A stretch of DNA of 64,000 nucleotides from Alphaproteobacteria bacterium (GTDB lineage: Bacteria; Pseudomonadota; Alphaproteobacteria; Micavibrionales; UBA2020). A model generated the notes under the pieces. The model saw only the letters and a list, made by a program, of their open reading frames with translations. It ran no database searches and was not told where the DNA came from. Below are positions 44,187-53,606 of the stretch, one piece after another. The position numbers and the translations under genes are program-made. Positions within the stretch are counted from its first letter, which is position 1; each line of letters opens with the position of its first letter. The stretch is taken from NCBI GenBank assembly GCA_016794125.1, contig JAEUKT010000001.1, positions 62,001 to 126,000 of the forward strand. The letters run 5' to 3'.

Positions 44187-45214
44187 GCCTGCACCTTTTT
44201 CCGTGCATATTTTCCGGCCAGCCACCACATCAGCGACATGGCGGCGATGGAGAAATAACTATCGACCGCATAATGAAAACCGAAATAGATGGAGCTGATG
44301 ACAATCCCGACGGCGCAGAACAGTGCGATGCCGAACACCGCGCGATTGATGCCCCAGGCATACAATACGATCAGCGTCGAGGTCGCGGCATGGAGACTGG
44401 GCATGGCCGACGGCGCGTTCGGCACTAGTTGCGCCTTGTGCCGGTACCAGAGCAGCAGGTTATCGTAGAGGAAGTAAAAACCGCCGACTTCATCGCGGTG
44501 GCGCGCGAAATAATCGGATAGCGGCTTATAAATATCCGGCAACTGCGGATAGAGGTCGTGATAAAAAATCGGCCCCGCCGATGAAAAATACGTCGCGACA
44601 AAGCCGCCCAGCAAACACCACCCCAGCACGTAGCAAGACACGAAACGTAGGCGGCGCGCGCGGTCACGTTCGCAAAACAGCGCGTAACCGAGCGCGACAT
44701 ACATAAAGAAAAACCAGCCGACATAAAACAGCTGTAAAACCGTATCCAGCCCACGATCGCCAAAAACCGCCAACAGCCATTCATGCGGATATCGGCCAAA
44801 ATGCAGCGATTTGTCGAGGCCGGCGAAGAACGTATCCCAGCTATACGGATTGGCGAAGCGGATCGTCGCCTTTTGCATGATAAAAAACAGCGATTCAAAA
44901 CAGGCAAGGAAGCCAAGGCAGGCGCCGGCAAACATCGGCCCGTTGAAATACTGCTTTACCCAAGCTTTATACGCCGGAATTTCATTCGCGGGCGACCGCC
45001 ACACCTCGCGGAAAAACCCGCCAATCATGACCAGCGCGAGGAACAGCGCAGACAGACCCAGCACATGGCGGATGGCCAGCCATATCCAGCCGAACAAACC
45101 GGATGGCGACAGCCCGAAATGCAGGATTTGCGCGCAGCAGAGGATGACGTAAGCAAAACCGAACAGCAGCAGGGCCCGGTAATCGCGCCATGCTTCTGCA
45201 AACGATTGCTTCAT
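44183..45214 (-). CDS. PAP2/AUR1-like membrane phosphotransferase, array copy 1
   Basis: A 343-residue first and most diverged member. NAPSAMPSLHAATSTLI and IYFGFHYAVDSYFSI keep the catalytic residues; FANPYSWDTFFAGLDKSLHFGRYPHEW is the family block. FSSAGPIFYHDLYPQLPDIYKPL corresponds to the substrate loop. It begins only 15 nt after the rpoD stop on the same strand, so it may be co-transcribed with the major sigma factor gene. Confidence 0.85.
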   Translation of the reverse strand: MKQSFAEAWRDYRALLLFGFAYVILCCAQILHFGLSPSGLFGWIWLAIRHVLGLSALFLALVMIGGFFREVWRSPANEIPAYKAWVKQYFNGPMFAGACLGFLACFESLFFIMQKATIRFANPYSWDTFFAGLDKSLHFGRYPHEWLLAVFGDRGLDTVLQLFYVGWFFFMYVALGYALFCERDRARRLRFVSCYVLGWCLLGGFVATYFSSAGPIFYHDLYPQLPDIYKPLSDYFARHRDEVGGFYFLYDNLLLWYRHKAQLVPNAPSAMPSLHAATSTLIVLYAWGINRAVFGIALFCAVGIVISSIYFGFHYAVDSYFSIAAMSLMWWLAGKYARKKVQA

Positions 45215-45229
45215 GGGCAGAACCCCGAC

Positions 45230-47299
45230 TTAGGTGTCGAGGAAGCTTCTGAGCTGGCGTGAGCGGCTGGGGTGTTTCAGCTTGCGGAGCGCCTTCGCCT
45301 CGATCTGGCGGATACGCTCGCGCGTGACGGAGAACTGCTGGCCGACTTCTTCCAGCGTGTGGTCCGTGTTCATGCCGATGCCGAAACGCATGCGCAGGAC
45401 GCGCTCCTCGCGCGGGGTCAGCGTCGCCAGCACGCGCGTGGTCGTTTCGCGCAGGTTGGCGTGAATGGCGGCTTCCACCGGCAGGATCACGTTCTTGTCC
45501 TCGATGAAATCGCCGAGCTGGCTGTCTTCCTCGTCGCCCACGGGGGTTTCGAGCGAGACGGGCTCTTTCGAGATTTTCATCACCTTGCGGACTTTGTCCA
45601 AAGGCATGCCGAGGCGTTCAGCAAGTTCCTCGGGCGTCGGTTCGCGGCCGATTTCGTGCATCATCTGGCGGCTGGTGCGCACCAGTTTATTAATCGTCTC
45701 AATCATGTGCACGGGAATACGGATGGTGCGGGCCTGGTCGGCGATCGAGCGCGTGATCGCCTGGCGGATCCACCAAGTCGCATAGGTCGAGAATTTATAG
45801 CCGCGGCGATATTCGAATTTATCAACCGCCTTCATCAACCCGATGTTGCCTTCCTGAATGAGGTCAAGGAATTGCAGGCCGCGGTTGGTGTATTTTTTGG
45901 CGATCGAAATCACGAGGCGCAGGTTGGCCTCGACCATTTCCTTCTTCGCCTTGCCGGCTTCGCGTTCGCCCTTCTGGATCGTATGGACGATGCGTTTGAA
46001 TTCGAGCAACGGCAGGCCGGAGGACAGCGCGATTTTCTCGATATCGTCGCGCAGGGTCTTCACGTCGTCCTTGTGCTTCTCGCCGAATTTTTTCCAGCCT
46101 TTGCCGGGCAGTTTCGCAACGTTCGTGAACCAGCGCGGATTGTTTTCGTTGCCCGCCCATTTTTCAAGGAAGTCTTCACGTCCCACGCCGCAAGCGACGG
46201 CATGGCGCATGATCTGGCCTTCGAGACCCAGCGTCTTGCGGTTCATGTTGTAAAGCTGTTCGATCAGCTGTTCGGAGCGATAGACGTTCAGGCGAACGGA
46301 CTGCATCAGCTCGACCAGCTCCGCCTTGCAGCGGCGATAGCTTTCGTTCAGGCGTTTCGGAATTTCCTTGGTCTTTTCGAGCGCTTCGCGGCGATCTTCC
46401 AGCACCTTGGCGAGTTTCTTGTGCGCCTTGGTGATCATCTTGAATTTTTCGATGATCTGGGGCTTCAATTCTTCTTCCATCGCGGCGAGCGACAGGCTGC
46501 TTTCGTCCTCTGCCTCGTCGTAAACCGGTTTCGGTTCTTCATCGTCGATGATGATGTCGTCTTCGCCTGCGGCTGCGGCTTTCTTGGCTTTCGCCTTTTT
46601 GCGCGCTTCTTCTTCCTTCAGGCGTTCCTTTTCTTTCTTCTCGAGCTTTTCGGCGACAGCGGCCTGAATGGCCTTTGCCTTCGCGCTGATGCCGGCATCG
46701 TCGCCCGATGCGGGCGCAGCAGATTCAGCGGGTGGCTCGCCTTCGGTATAGGTCGCTTCAAGGTCGATGATGTCGCGCAGCAGCATCTCGCCGTTTTCCA
46801 GCGCCTTGTGCCACGTCATGATCGCCTGAATGGTCAGCGGGCTTTCACAGATGCCGCCGATCATCATGTCACGGCCGGCCTCGATGCGTTTTGCAATCGC
46901 AATCTCGCCTTCGCGCGACAGCAGCTCGACCGAGCCCATTTCGCGCAGGTACATGCGCACGGGGTCGTCGGTGCGGCCAAGGTCGGTTTCAGCCAAATTC
47001 CCTGCGGCTTCTTCGCCGTCTTCGGATGCGGGTTTCGCTTCGGCTTCTTCGCCGTCGGGTTCTTCCTCGACCATGTTGATGCCGATATCGGACAGCATCG
47101 ACATTGTTTCATCGATTTGGTCGGAAGTATATTCGCCCGGCGGCAGCAGCTTGTTCACTTCATCATAAGTGACATAGCCGCGCTCTTTGCCCTTGGCGAC
47201 GATCTTCTTGACGGCTTTCGCAAGCGCGCCCTGGGCCAGACTGTCGTCCGCTTCTTCCGCGCCTTCGATTTCCTGATCTTCGTTTGCTTTTGCAACCAT
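45230..47299 (-). CDS. rpoD: RNA polymerase primary sigma factor
   Basis: A 689-residue sigma-70. Region 1.1 is at the N-terminus ([23 protein letters not shown]) and region 1.2 is [30 protein letters not shown] large charged insertion spans about 200-330. Regions 2.1-2.4 include [61 protein letters not shown], and region 4.2 is [27 protein letters not shown] near the end. It directs housekeeping transcription. It starts 6 nt after dnaG. Confidence 0.98.
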   Translation of the reverse strand: MVAKANEDQEIEGAEEADDSLAQGALAKAVKKIVAKGKERGYVTYDEVNKLLPPGEYTSDQIDETMSMLSDIGINMVEEEPDGEEAEAKPASEDGEEAAGNLAETDLGRTDDPVRMYLREMGSVELLSREGEIAIAKRIEAGRDMMIGGICESPLTIQAIMTWHKALENGEMLLRDIIDLEATYTEGEPPAESAAPASGDDAGISAKAKAIQAAVAEKLEKKEKERLKEEEARKKAKAKKAAAAGEDDIIIDDEEPKPVYDEAEDESSLSLAAMEEELKPQIIEKFKMITKAHKKLAKVLEDRREALEKTKEIPKRLNESYRRCKAELVELMQSVRLNVYRSEQLIEQLYNMNRKTLGLEGQIMRHAVACGVGREDFLEKWAGNENNPRWFTNVAKLPGKGWKKFGEKHKDDVKTLRDDIEKIALSSGLPLLEFKRIVHTIQKGEREAGKAKKEMVEANLRLVISIAKKYTNRGLQFLDLIQEGNIGLMKAVDKFEYRRGYKFSTYATWWIRQAITRSIADQARTIRIPVHMIETINKLVRTSRQMMHEIGREPTPEELAERLGMPLDKVRKVMKISKEPVSLETPVGDEEDSQLGDFIEDKNVILPVEAAIHANLRETTTRVLATLTPREERVLRMRFGIGMNTDHTLEEVGQQFSVTRERIRQIEAKALRKLKHPSRSRQLRSFLDT

Positions 47300-47305
47300 T
47301 CGGTA

Positions 47306-49108
47306 TTACGCCTCTTTCCAGCGGTCCTTGTCCTGACCGCGCGTGTACGCCTCCAGCCACCCCTGACGGACTACATCAAGCGACTGTCCGGGTTTGGCAA
47401 AACCTGCATATACATACAGAGAATTATCGAATAACGCATCGAGAATCTCGCCATGACCCAGTTCATTAAGATGTTTCTTAACTGCCTGATAGTCAAGGTA
47501 TATCCCCGTATTTTCTTCGCTGTCGTGCCATCCGGCTAAAAACGCGGTGAGCGCCTGCCGCAACTGGTCATAACCTTCATGGGGAATATTGACCATGCCG
47601 AACTGCTCTCCGAACTCTTCGAATAGCTCGGGGTAATTGATGATACAGGCCAGCAGCGCCTTCTCCCGCAGCAGCTTGGATGTGCGGACAGGCTTCGCCT
47701 TGACGTTCAATGGCCGGTAGGGCGTATGCGCACCCGGAGCCAGTTTTTTACCTTTAAAAAAGCCCGTCTGCATCTGCGGGCGCGCCTGTTCAGCTCGTGA
47801 ACTTTTACTAAAAAATACTTCGCTAACCTTTTGACCTATTTCATGAATAAAGAATTCCTGAACCGACATATCCGATATCTGGCGCGCACGTTTTTCAAGC
47901 GCGGCGCGGAAACCGGCCTTGCCTTCCGGTTGCGAGAAATTGCGGTCTTTTGACTCCTCCAGCCACATCATGTCGAACAGGCCGATCGACTGGTCGAGCA
48001 CCTTCTGCATCGCGGCCACGCCCTCGTCTTTGATCAGGCTGTCGGGGTCATGTTCGGGCGGCAGGAAGGCAAATTTAACAGAATAATCCGGCTTCAGGAT
48101 CGGCAGCACACGCTCCAGCGACCTGCCCGCTGCACGCTGGCCGGCATTGTCGCCATCAAAGCAAAGTACAGGATTGCGCTTGCCTTCTGGCATGACCTTC
48201 CACAATTCCTCGATCTGACTTTCCGTAAGAGCGGTGCCAAGCGGTGCGACGGCAGCACGAAAGCCCGCCTGCACCAGCGCAATGACATCCATGTAACCTT
48301 CAACCACAATCACTGTTTCTCCGTCGCCGATCACCTTGCGCGCGCGGGACAGGCCATACAGGTTGCGGCCTTTGTGGAATATCGCCGTCTCGGGAGAGTT
48401 GACGTATTTGGGCGCCGACTTGTCGGGCGGGCCACCGTGGCTTTCAGGCATGATGCGCCCACCGAAGGCCACCACTCTGCCCTGCAGATCCAGCACCGGA
48501 AACATGACGCGCGCACGGAAGAACGGATAGATATCGCCTTTCTTGCGTTCGGACTCACGAAACAGCCCGGCTTCCATCATTTCTTCAATCTTGTATCCGG
48601 CTTTTTCAAGGTGCTGCTTTAAGCCGGCATCGTCCGTCGAGAAACCAAGGCGGAAACTTCTGATCGTATCTATAGTAAGCCCGCGTTGTACCAGATATTG
48701 CAGGATTTTCTTGTTCTTCGGATCGTGCAATTGCGCTTCGTAGAATTTCGATGCGCTGTCCATCAGATCATACAGCGACATCTGCTTTTTAAACTTCTGC
48801 TCTTCCTCTTTCGTCGGCTTCGGGACGGGCATGCCCGCGAGCGCAGCCAGCTGCTCTACTGCCTCCATGAACTGCAGATTGTCGTGGTTCATCAGAAAGC
48901 CGATTGAGTCCCCATGCGCACCGCAGCCGAAGCAATGGTAAAACCCTTTGGCATTATTCACGGTAAAGGATGGCGTCTTCTCCTTATGAAAAGGGCAGCA
49001 ACCTTTAAATTCACGCCCCGCGCGCGTCAGCTTCGTCCGCTTTCCGACAATATCGGACAGCTGGACGCGGGCGCGCAATTCTTCAACAAAGGCCTTCGGG
49101 AGCGACAT
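47306..49108 (-). CDS. dnaG: DNA primase
   Basis: A 600-residue primase. The zinc domain has CPFHKEKTPSF and FYHCFGCGAHGD (Cys38, His41, Cys59, Cys62). The TOPRIM core shows VIVVEGYMDVIAL near 270 and LCFDGDNAGQRAA near 320. The C-terminal helicase-binding domain is diverged. ATG 49108 (MSLPKAFVEELR) is the family-like start; the 13-codon upstream extension is not. The dnaG-rpoD order is the macromolecular synthesis unit, without rpsU here. Confidence 0.97.
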   Translation of the reverse strand: MSLPKAFVEELRARVQLSDIVGKRTKLTRAGREFKGCCPFHKEKTPSFTVNNAKGFYHCFGCGAHGDSIGFLMNHDNLQFMEAVEQLAALAGMPVPKPTKEEEQKFKKQMSLYDLMDSASKFYEAQLHDPKNKKILQYLVQRGLTIDTIRSFRLGFSTDDAGLKQHLEKAGYKIEEMMEAGLFRESERKKGDIYPFFRARVMFPVLDLQGRVVAFGGRIMPESHGGPPDKSAPKYVNSPETAIFHKGRNLYGLSRARKVIGDGETVIVVEGYMDVIALVQAGFRAAVAPLGTALTESQIEELWKVMPEGKRNPVLCFDGDNAGQRAAGRSLERVLPILKPDYSVKFAFLPPEHDPDSLIKDEGVAAMQKVLDQSIGLFDMMWLEESKDRNFSQPEGKAGFRAALEKRARQISDMSVQEFFIHEIGQKVSEVFFSKSSRAEQARPQMQTGFFKGKKLAPGAHTPYRPLNVKAKPVRTSKLLREKALLACIINYPELFEEFGEQFGMVNIPHEGYDQLRQALTAFLAGWHDSEENTGIYLDYQAVKKHLNELGHGEILDALFDNSLYVYAGFAKPGQSLDVVRQGWLEAYTRGQDKDRWKEA

Positions 49109-49165
49109 AACGAAAGTTTTAGATAGGATTGGCCGGAGCCGCAACAAGATTCGGGGTTTACAAAA

Positions 49166-50038
49166 CTAGGGTTTCCGCCCGAATTTCGCGGTTTTCGGAG
49201 CCGAAACGGGCTTGCTGGTGCGCGTGGCGGCGGTCGCCAGGGTCAATTCTTCCTGCAGCAGGTGCTTGCGGATGGCGTTGATGACGGGGCGGTTGCCGTG
49301 ACGTTCGGCGATATCGAGCGGGGTGAGACCTGCGGCCGTCTTGCAATTCATTTTCGCGCCGGCCTTGTACAGTTTTTCGACAATCGCCTCATTGCGCCCT
49401 GCCGCCGCGATATGCATGACGGTTTCGCCTGCCTTTGTCGCAAGACTGACATCGGCTTTGTGTTTCAGCAAAACCTCGGCATCGCGCCCTGCCCCCTTCT
49501 CCACCGCTTCCATCAGCGCGGTTTTACCGAAGCGGTCGAAGGTATCGGGCTCGACGCCCTTTTTCAGGTAGCTTTCCAATTCGGCCGATTTACGTTTTAG
49601 GACAAAATCATTGATGCGGTAACGATCAACCGCCATGGCAACGGCATGAGCAACATCGCTGCCATACCTGTAGGCAATCGCCTCGTCCGTCGGCTCGGAC
49701 CCGTCATCCTCACGCGCAGGCGCCATCGGATCAGCACCCGCTGCCAGCAGCTTCTTAACCGACACGGCATTGCCGGATTTGATCGCGACACGCAGGGGGG
49801 AATGGCCCTGCGCATCCGCCATATTTACGTCCGCACCCGCCTGCAGCAGCATGGAAATCGCACGGTCGTTTTCCGCCTTGGCGGCTTCGTGCAGCATGCG
49901 GCTGCCGTTGAGCTCCGCATTCGGGTCGGCCTTGTCGATAAACAGCAGCGTATGCAGCGCCTCGAGGTTGCCGTTGCGAATGGAATTCTTCATGAAGGTC
50001 GCCGCCGCCTGCGGCGATATGTTGATCGGCTGTGTCAT
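49166..50038 (-). CDS. Ankyrin-repeat protein, array copy 3
   Basis: A 290-residue soluble protein with two ankyrin blocks. The first lies at about 10-100 (SMLLQAGADVNMADAQGHSPLRVAIKSGN...) and the second at 150-260 (DRFGKTALMEAVEKG..., AGLTPLDIAERHGN). A conserved link around 125-150 is shared with the other two copies (AVAMAVDRYRINDF...). It ends VSAPKTAKFGRKP. There is no signal peptide. The start overlaps copy 2's stop (ATGA), and the 3' end is 57 nt from dnaG on the same strand. It is probably a protein-binding scaffold. Confidence 0.82.
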   Translation of the reverse strand: MTQPINISPQAAATFMKNSIRNGNLEALHTLLFIDKADPNAELNGSRMLHEAAKAENDRAISMLLQAGADVNMADAQGHSPLRVAIKSGNAVSVKKLLAAGADPMAPAREDDGSEPTDEAIAYRYGSDVAHAVAMAVDRYRINDFVLKRKSAELESYLKKGVEPDTFDRFGKTALMEAVEKGAGRDAEVLLKHKADVSLATKAGETVMHIAAAGRNEAIVEKLYKAGAKMNCKTAAGLTPLDIAERHGNRPVINAIRKHLLQEELTLATAATRTSKPVSAPKTAKFGRKP

Positions 50039-51255
50039 GGCGTCGGCCCTTTGCGGAATCGCGCGGTCTGCGGCGCGGCGACGCTGCCGCTTAAACCGAT
50101 GGCCTGTTTGACTGCGATGCCTTTTTCAAGGGCGTAATAGGGTTCGACAAGCGACAGCATGCCTTTTTTTCCGCTGCGGCGCGCGACATCCAGCGCGTCG
50201 TGATTATTTCTTGATTTCAGCAAAGTACTGACACCTGCATCCAGCAGTATTTGTGTCGCATCAAGCGCGCCTTTCTTTATGGCGGCGTGCAACGGAAGTT
50301 TTTTGCCTGCAGGCTGCAGATGCAGGTTCGCCCGGCCCGTAACCAGCACTTTCAGGACATCGGGCTTGTCATTGTCAATCGCATGAAGCAGAGGCGAGTT
50401 TCCTGTGCGGTCGATGGCGTCAGGCGTGACACCTTCCTTGAGCAGCTTTTCGACCGTGGCGGCATCGCCGCGTATTGCTGCTTCGTTAACCTCGAACTTG
50501 CGTGCAGCCTCGGCGACGGCCACCGCAATCTCGAAATCGCACATGACTGAAAAACTGCGGTCGGACATATTCAGCCCGTTATTGCTGCCCGGCATAATAA
50601 TTCCAGGGTCTGCATTACCGGCCAGCAGCATTTCCACAAGATCAAGCCTGCCGCCCGCCATCGCCGCTCGCAGGGGGCTGCGCCCGTTCGGATGCGTGGC
50701 GTTCACATTCGCGCCGCGCGCCAGCAGCAGGGCGACCATATCCTTACTGCCTGCATCGGCCGCCGCGAGCAGCAGTGGCATTTCTTCATATGTCTTGCTA
50801 TCGATATCAAGCCCGCCGTCAATCATCGCTTCCAGCACTTCTGTCATACCTTTGCGGATCACGACTCCTGCAACGACCGCCAGATTTTCCGGACGAAAGC
50901 CTGCCGCTGTGGAAAAAGCGGCGTGATTGTCGAGCAGCAGCTCGACCAAGGCGGGCTCGGAGGTTAATTTCTGCGCGATTTTTTCTTGCGGGAATACATG
51001 CTGCAGGATGCCGGCGCCCGTATTATCAGTCGCATGAATATCCGCCCCCTTCGCCAGCAGGGCGCGCGCGAACTCGATATTGCCGTTTCTGGCGGCGGTC
51101 ATCAGCGGGGTCAGGCCATTTTTGTCGCGGGCATCGATATCTGCGTTCGCGGTCGCCATAAAAACGTCTATCGCCGCAATATCGTTTTCCGATGCCGCAA
51201 AATGGAGCATGTCGATGGAGGCAATTGTATTGAATAAACTCCTGTTTGACGTCAT
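50035..51255 (-). CDS. Ankyrin-repeat protein, array copy 2
   Basis: A 406-residue protein, the largest of the three. Ankyrin repeats run at about 10-75 (KNGLTPLMTAARNGN), 140-215 (PLLLAAADAGSKDMVALLLARGANVNATHPNGRSPLRAAMAGG) and 275-375. The shared link EIAVAVAEAARKFEVNEAAIRGD lies near 245. It ends VAAPQTARFRKGPTP. Overlaps with copies 1 and 3 are both ATGA. No transmembrane segment or export signal is seen. Confidence 0.82.
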   Translation of the reverse strand: MTSNRSLFNTIASIDMLHFAASENDIAAIDVFMATANADIDARDKNGLTPLMTAARNGNIEFARALLAKGADIHATDNTGAGILQHVFPQEKIAQKLTSEPALVELLLDNHAAFSTAAGFRPENLAVVAGVVIRKGMTEVLEAMIDGGLDIDSKTYEEMPLLLAAADAGSKDMVALLLARGANVNATHPNGRSPLRAAMAGGRLDLVEMLLAGNADPGIIMPGSNNGLNMSDRSFSVMCDFEIAVAVAEAARKFEVNEAAIRGDAATVEKLLKEGVTPDAIDRTGNSPLLHAIDNDKPDVLKVLVTGRANLHLQPAGKKLPLHAAIKKGALDATQILLDAGVSTLLKSRNNHDALDVARRSGKKGMLSLVEPYYALEKGIAVKQAIGLSGSVAAPQTARFRKGPTP

Positions 51256-52226
51256 GGCGCGGGCGGCCTCCGCTTGAAGCTGGCGACCGCAGGCGCGGAG
51301 ACATTATGGTCGAGGCGCGACATGCCGGCAACGTATTCATTCACCTCGCGCGCTTTCTGCCTGCGCACGGGTTCCAGCAGGTCATAGTTTTTGGTTTCTT
51401 CGGCCAACTGCAGCGCGGTCTTGCCGGATGCGTCAGGCACATCGGTGCGCGCACCGGCCTGCGATAACGCAATCACGCTGCGCAGGTCGCGTTTTTTCAA
51501 TGCCTCGTGCAACGGGAATTCAGTACCGTCATAGCTGCCAAGATTGGGATTGGCCTTAAAAGACAACAGCAGCTTGACGATTTTCGGGCTGGCGGATTTC
51601 ACCGCGTTGATCAGCGCGGTCGAACCGTTATGGTCATGGCTGTCGGGCGGCAGCCCACGTTTCAGCAGGGCTTCGGCAAGATTGAAATCTCCGGCAAGCG
51701 CCGCCTTGTTGACGGCAAAACGTCCGGCTGCGGTTTCCACCGCACTTGCGATTTCCTGTGTCTGCATCTGCGCGAAATCGCGGTCCATATCGCTGCGCTT
51801 GCCGTCGCGGGTCAGGCTCAAGGCATAGGGGTCGGCGCCGGCCGCCAGCAGCATTTTCACGAGCGTCAGGCATTGCGCCGACATTGCGGCGCGCAAGGGG
51901 GTGATTTGCGTTGCGTCGCGCTTGTTCGGGTTTGCGCCGCCCGCCAGCAGCACCGCGGCCATCTTTTCATCGCGCGCGACGACCGCCTGCAGCAGCAAGC
52001 TGCCTTTTGCATTGCGCGTTGCATCGGGGTTCGCCCCCGCCTTCAGGAGCAGTTCGACCATATCGGCGCGTCCGGATGACACGGCATCCTGCATCGGCTT
52101 GGTCATCGTCGTGCGGTCGGGTTTCAGGGCAAGTAATGCTTCGAGACGTTCCGTGCCTGCCACGCGCACGGCGAGGCGCAACTGGCCTGCTGGCGTGTCG
52201 GTATTAAAGGCATCGGGAAGTGGCAT
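51252..52226 (-). CDS. Ankyrin-repeat protein, array copy 1
   Basis: A 324-residue first gene of the array. Ankyrin repeats lie at about 35-130 (AVSSGRADMVELLLKAGANPDATRNAKGSLLLQAVVARDE...) and 180-290 (HNGSTALINAVKSASPKIVKLLLSF). The shared link EIASAVETAAGRFAVNKAALAGD lies near 155. It ends VSAPAVASFKRRPPAP. Its promoter is placed 21 nt or so upstream. All three copies descend from one gene, judging by the link and tail. Confidence 0.82.
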   Translation of the reverse strand: MPLPDAFNTDTPAGQLRLAVRVAGTERLEALLALKPDRTTMTKPMQDAVSSGRADMVELLLKAGANPDATRNAKGSLLLQAVVARDEKMAAVLLAGGANPNKRDATQITPLRAAMSAQCLTLVKMLLAAGADPYALSLTRDGKRSDMDRDFAQMQTQEIASAVETAAGRFAVNKAALAGDFNLAEALLKRGLPPDSHDHNGSTALINAVKSASPKIVKLLLSFKANPNLGSYDGTEFPLHEALKKRDLRSVIALSQAGARTDVPDASGKTALQLAEETKNYDLLEPVRRQKAREVNEYVAGMSRLDHNVSAPAVASFKRRPPAP

Positions 52227-52253
52227 GGCGATCCCTGCTGTAAATAATGTAAC

Positions 52254-52282
52254 AATTTACGGCGGTAAGGCAGGAATGTCAA
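52254..52282 (-). promoter_or_regulatory. Promoter for the ankyrin array
   Basis: On the minus strand: TTGACA (52282-52277), a 17-bp spacer and TAAATT (52259-52254). The first start codon is 27 nt beyond the -10. It could also supply transcription for dnaG-rpoD, since no terminator was seen between 49166 and 49108. Confidence 0.6.
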
Positions 52283-52309
52283 TTCTTATGTCAAATATTA
52301 ACCAATTGA

Positions 52310-53059
52310 TTACAATGGGCTTTTTACGCAGACAATGTTCTTGCTGACAAAATTCTGACCCCAGATGTTCTCTTGCTTGGCAAAGAAGTTTTTCGGGGTG
52401 TAGAGCGGCGGATAGTGCAAATGCCACATATAGCCGATCTGGGTCAGGAATTTATGCAGGCTCTCGCTCTTGTCGGCGCGGTCGTCCTCGAGATAAAGAA
52501 TGGGGCTGCAGCGTTTGATGGTATCCACCGCGCCGCGCAGCACCTCTTCCTCGAAGCCCTCGACATCGATCTTGATCAAGCCGACATTTTGATAATTAAA
52601 GCTGTCGAGAGTCTGCACCTTCACATCGATCGACCCGTTCGATTTGCTGGTCGTGCCGATGGAAAAGCCCCCGAAATTGTTCACTTCGTCATAACGGATT
52701 TTCGGCATGACTGTCATGCCCGCGCGGCTGGCAAGCGCGATATTGTGGCATTTACCTTTGATGTTCTGCTGCAGCAGGCTGAAAACTTCCGGCTGCGGCT
52801 CGAAGGCTTCGACAGCAAAACCGGAATGTTCCAAAGCCTGTGAAATCGCGCCGATATTTGCGCCGATATCCAGCACCAGCTTGTCCTTGCCCGCTTTCTG
52901 CGCCAGGCTCACGACATATTCGGTTTCCTCGGGGTTGTATTCTCCGTAATGCAGGAACGACTGGCCGATATAGCGGTCGGTATTGAAAAACGAAACCTTG
53001 CCATAGCGCCCGTTAACGCTGCCGATATGACTGTGCTGTTGCTGTGGTTCGGCGCTCAT
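52310..53059 (-). CDS. FkbM family methyltransferase
   Basis: A 249-residue class I methyltransferase. The SAM-binding motif is LVLDIGANIGAISQAL (residues about 61-76), followed by VEAFEPQPEVFSLLQQNI. The FkbM signature VGLIKIDVEGFEEEVLRGA lies near 160-178. Such enzymes O-methylate sugars, lipids or natural products. Its ATG overlaps the yqeY stop (ATGA), an unusual pairing, so co-expression may be incidental. Confidence 0.88.
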   Translation of the reverse strand: MSAEPQQQHSHIGSVNGRYGKVSFFNTDRYIGQSFLHYGEYNPEETEYVVSLAQKAGKDKLVLDIGANIGAISQALEHSGFAVEAFEPQPEVFSLLQQNIKGKCHNIALASRAGMTVMPKIRYDEVNNFGGFSIGTTSKSNGSIDVKVQTLDSFNYQNVGLIKIDVEGFEEEVLRGAVDTIKRCSPILYLEDDRADKSESLHKFLTQIGYMWHLHYPPLYTPKNFFAKQENIWGQNFVSKNIVCVKSPL

Positions 53060-53514
53060 CCGGTCAGCTTCTCTTTCACCCAGCCGCTGGCCTTGGAGAA
53101 GTCCAGTTGGCCGGCATATTTTGTTTTCATTTCCGCCATAACGCGTCCCATGTCTTTCAGGCCGGATGCATTCATATCCTTCAGAAGCCCGTCGATCACT
53201 TTCTTGACCTCATCTTCGGTCAGCTGCTTGGGCATGAAGCCTTCGATGATGCGGATTTCGGTCGCTTCTTTGTCGGCGAGGTCCTGGCGTTTGCCAAGCT
53301 CGTACATCTTGATCGACTCCTGACGCTGCTTGATCATCGATGCCATCATGGCGAGGATTTCATCGTCCTTGATGCCGTCCCAGTTGCCCTTGGCGCGCGC
53401 GGCGATGTCGCGGTCTTTCATCGCAGCGATGATTAGACGTAATGTACCGACGGTTGCCTCATCCTTGGCGAACTGCGCCTGCTTGAGCCGTTCCGAAAAC
53501 TCGTTCCTGAGCAT
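53056..53514 (-). CDS. GatB/YqeY domain protein
   Basis: A 152-residue YqeY protein: TVGTLRLIIAAMKDRDIAAR, EILAMMASMIKQRQESIKMYELGKRQDLADKEATEIRIIEGFMPKQLTEDEV and the C-terminal GLKDMGRVMAEMKTKYAGQLDFSKASGWVKEKL. The domain binds tRNA in GatB; the stand-alone form has no settled function. It is divergent from carA across 92 nt. Confidence 0.93.
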   Translation of the reverse strand: MLRNEFSERLKQAQFAKDEATVGTLRLIIAAMKDRDIAARAKGNWDGIKDDEILAMMASMIKQRQESIKMYELGKRQDLADKEATEIRIIEGFMPKQLTEDEVKKVIDGLLKDMNASGLKDMGRVMAEMKTKYAGQLDFSKASGWVKEKLTG

Positions 53515-53606
53515 TGTTTTTACCTGCTTTTTAATGGCATCGATCTGGCATGTATGCTATTCCAAGCACTACAATATTACAACACGCCAAAAAGTCAGGG
53601 AAAATC

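Noticed and set aside
45272..47434. A 720-codon plus-strand frame
   Set aside because: It lies antisense to rpoD and its composition (runs of F, H, R) is that of a mirror frame.
53515..53606. A carA promoter (TACAAT at 53570-53575)
   Set aside because: The -10 is good, but no acceptable -35 lies 16-18 bp upstream, so it was not listed.
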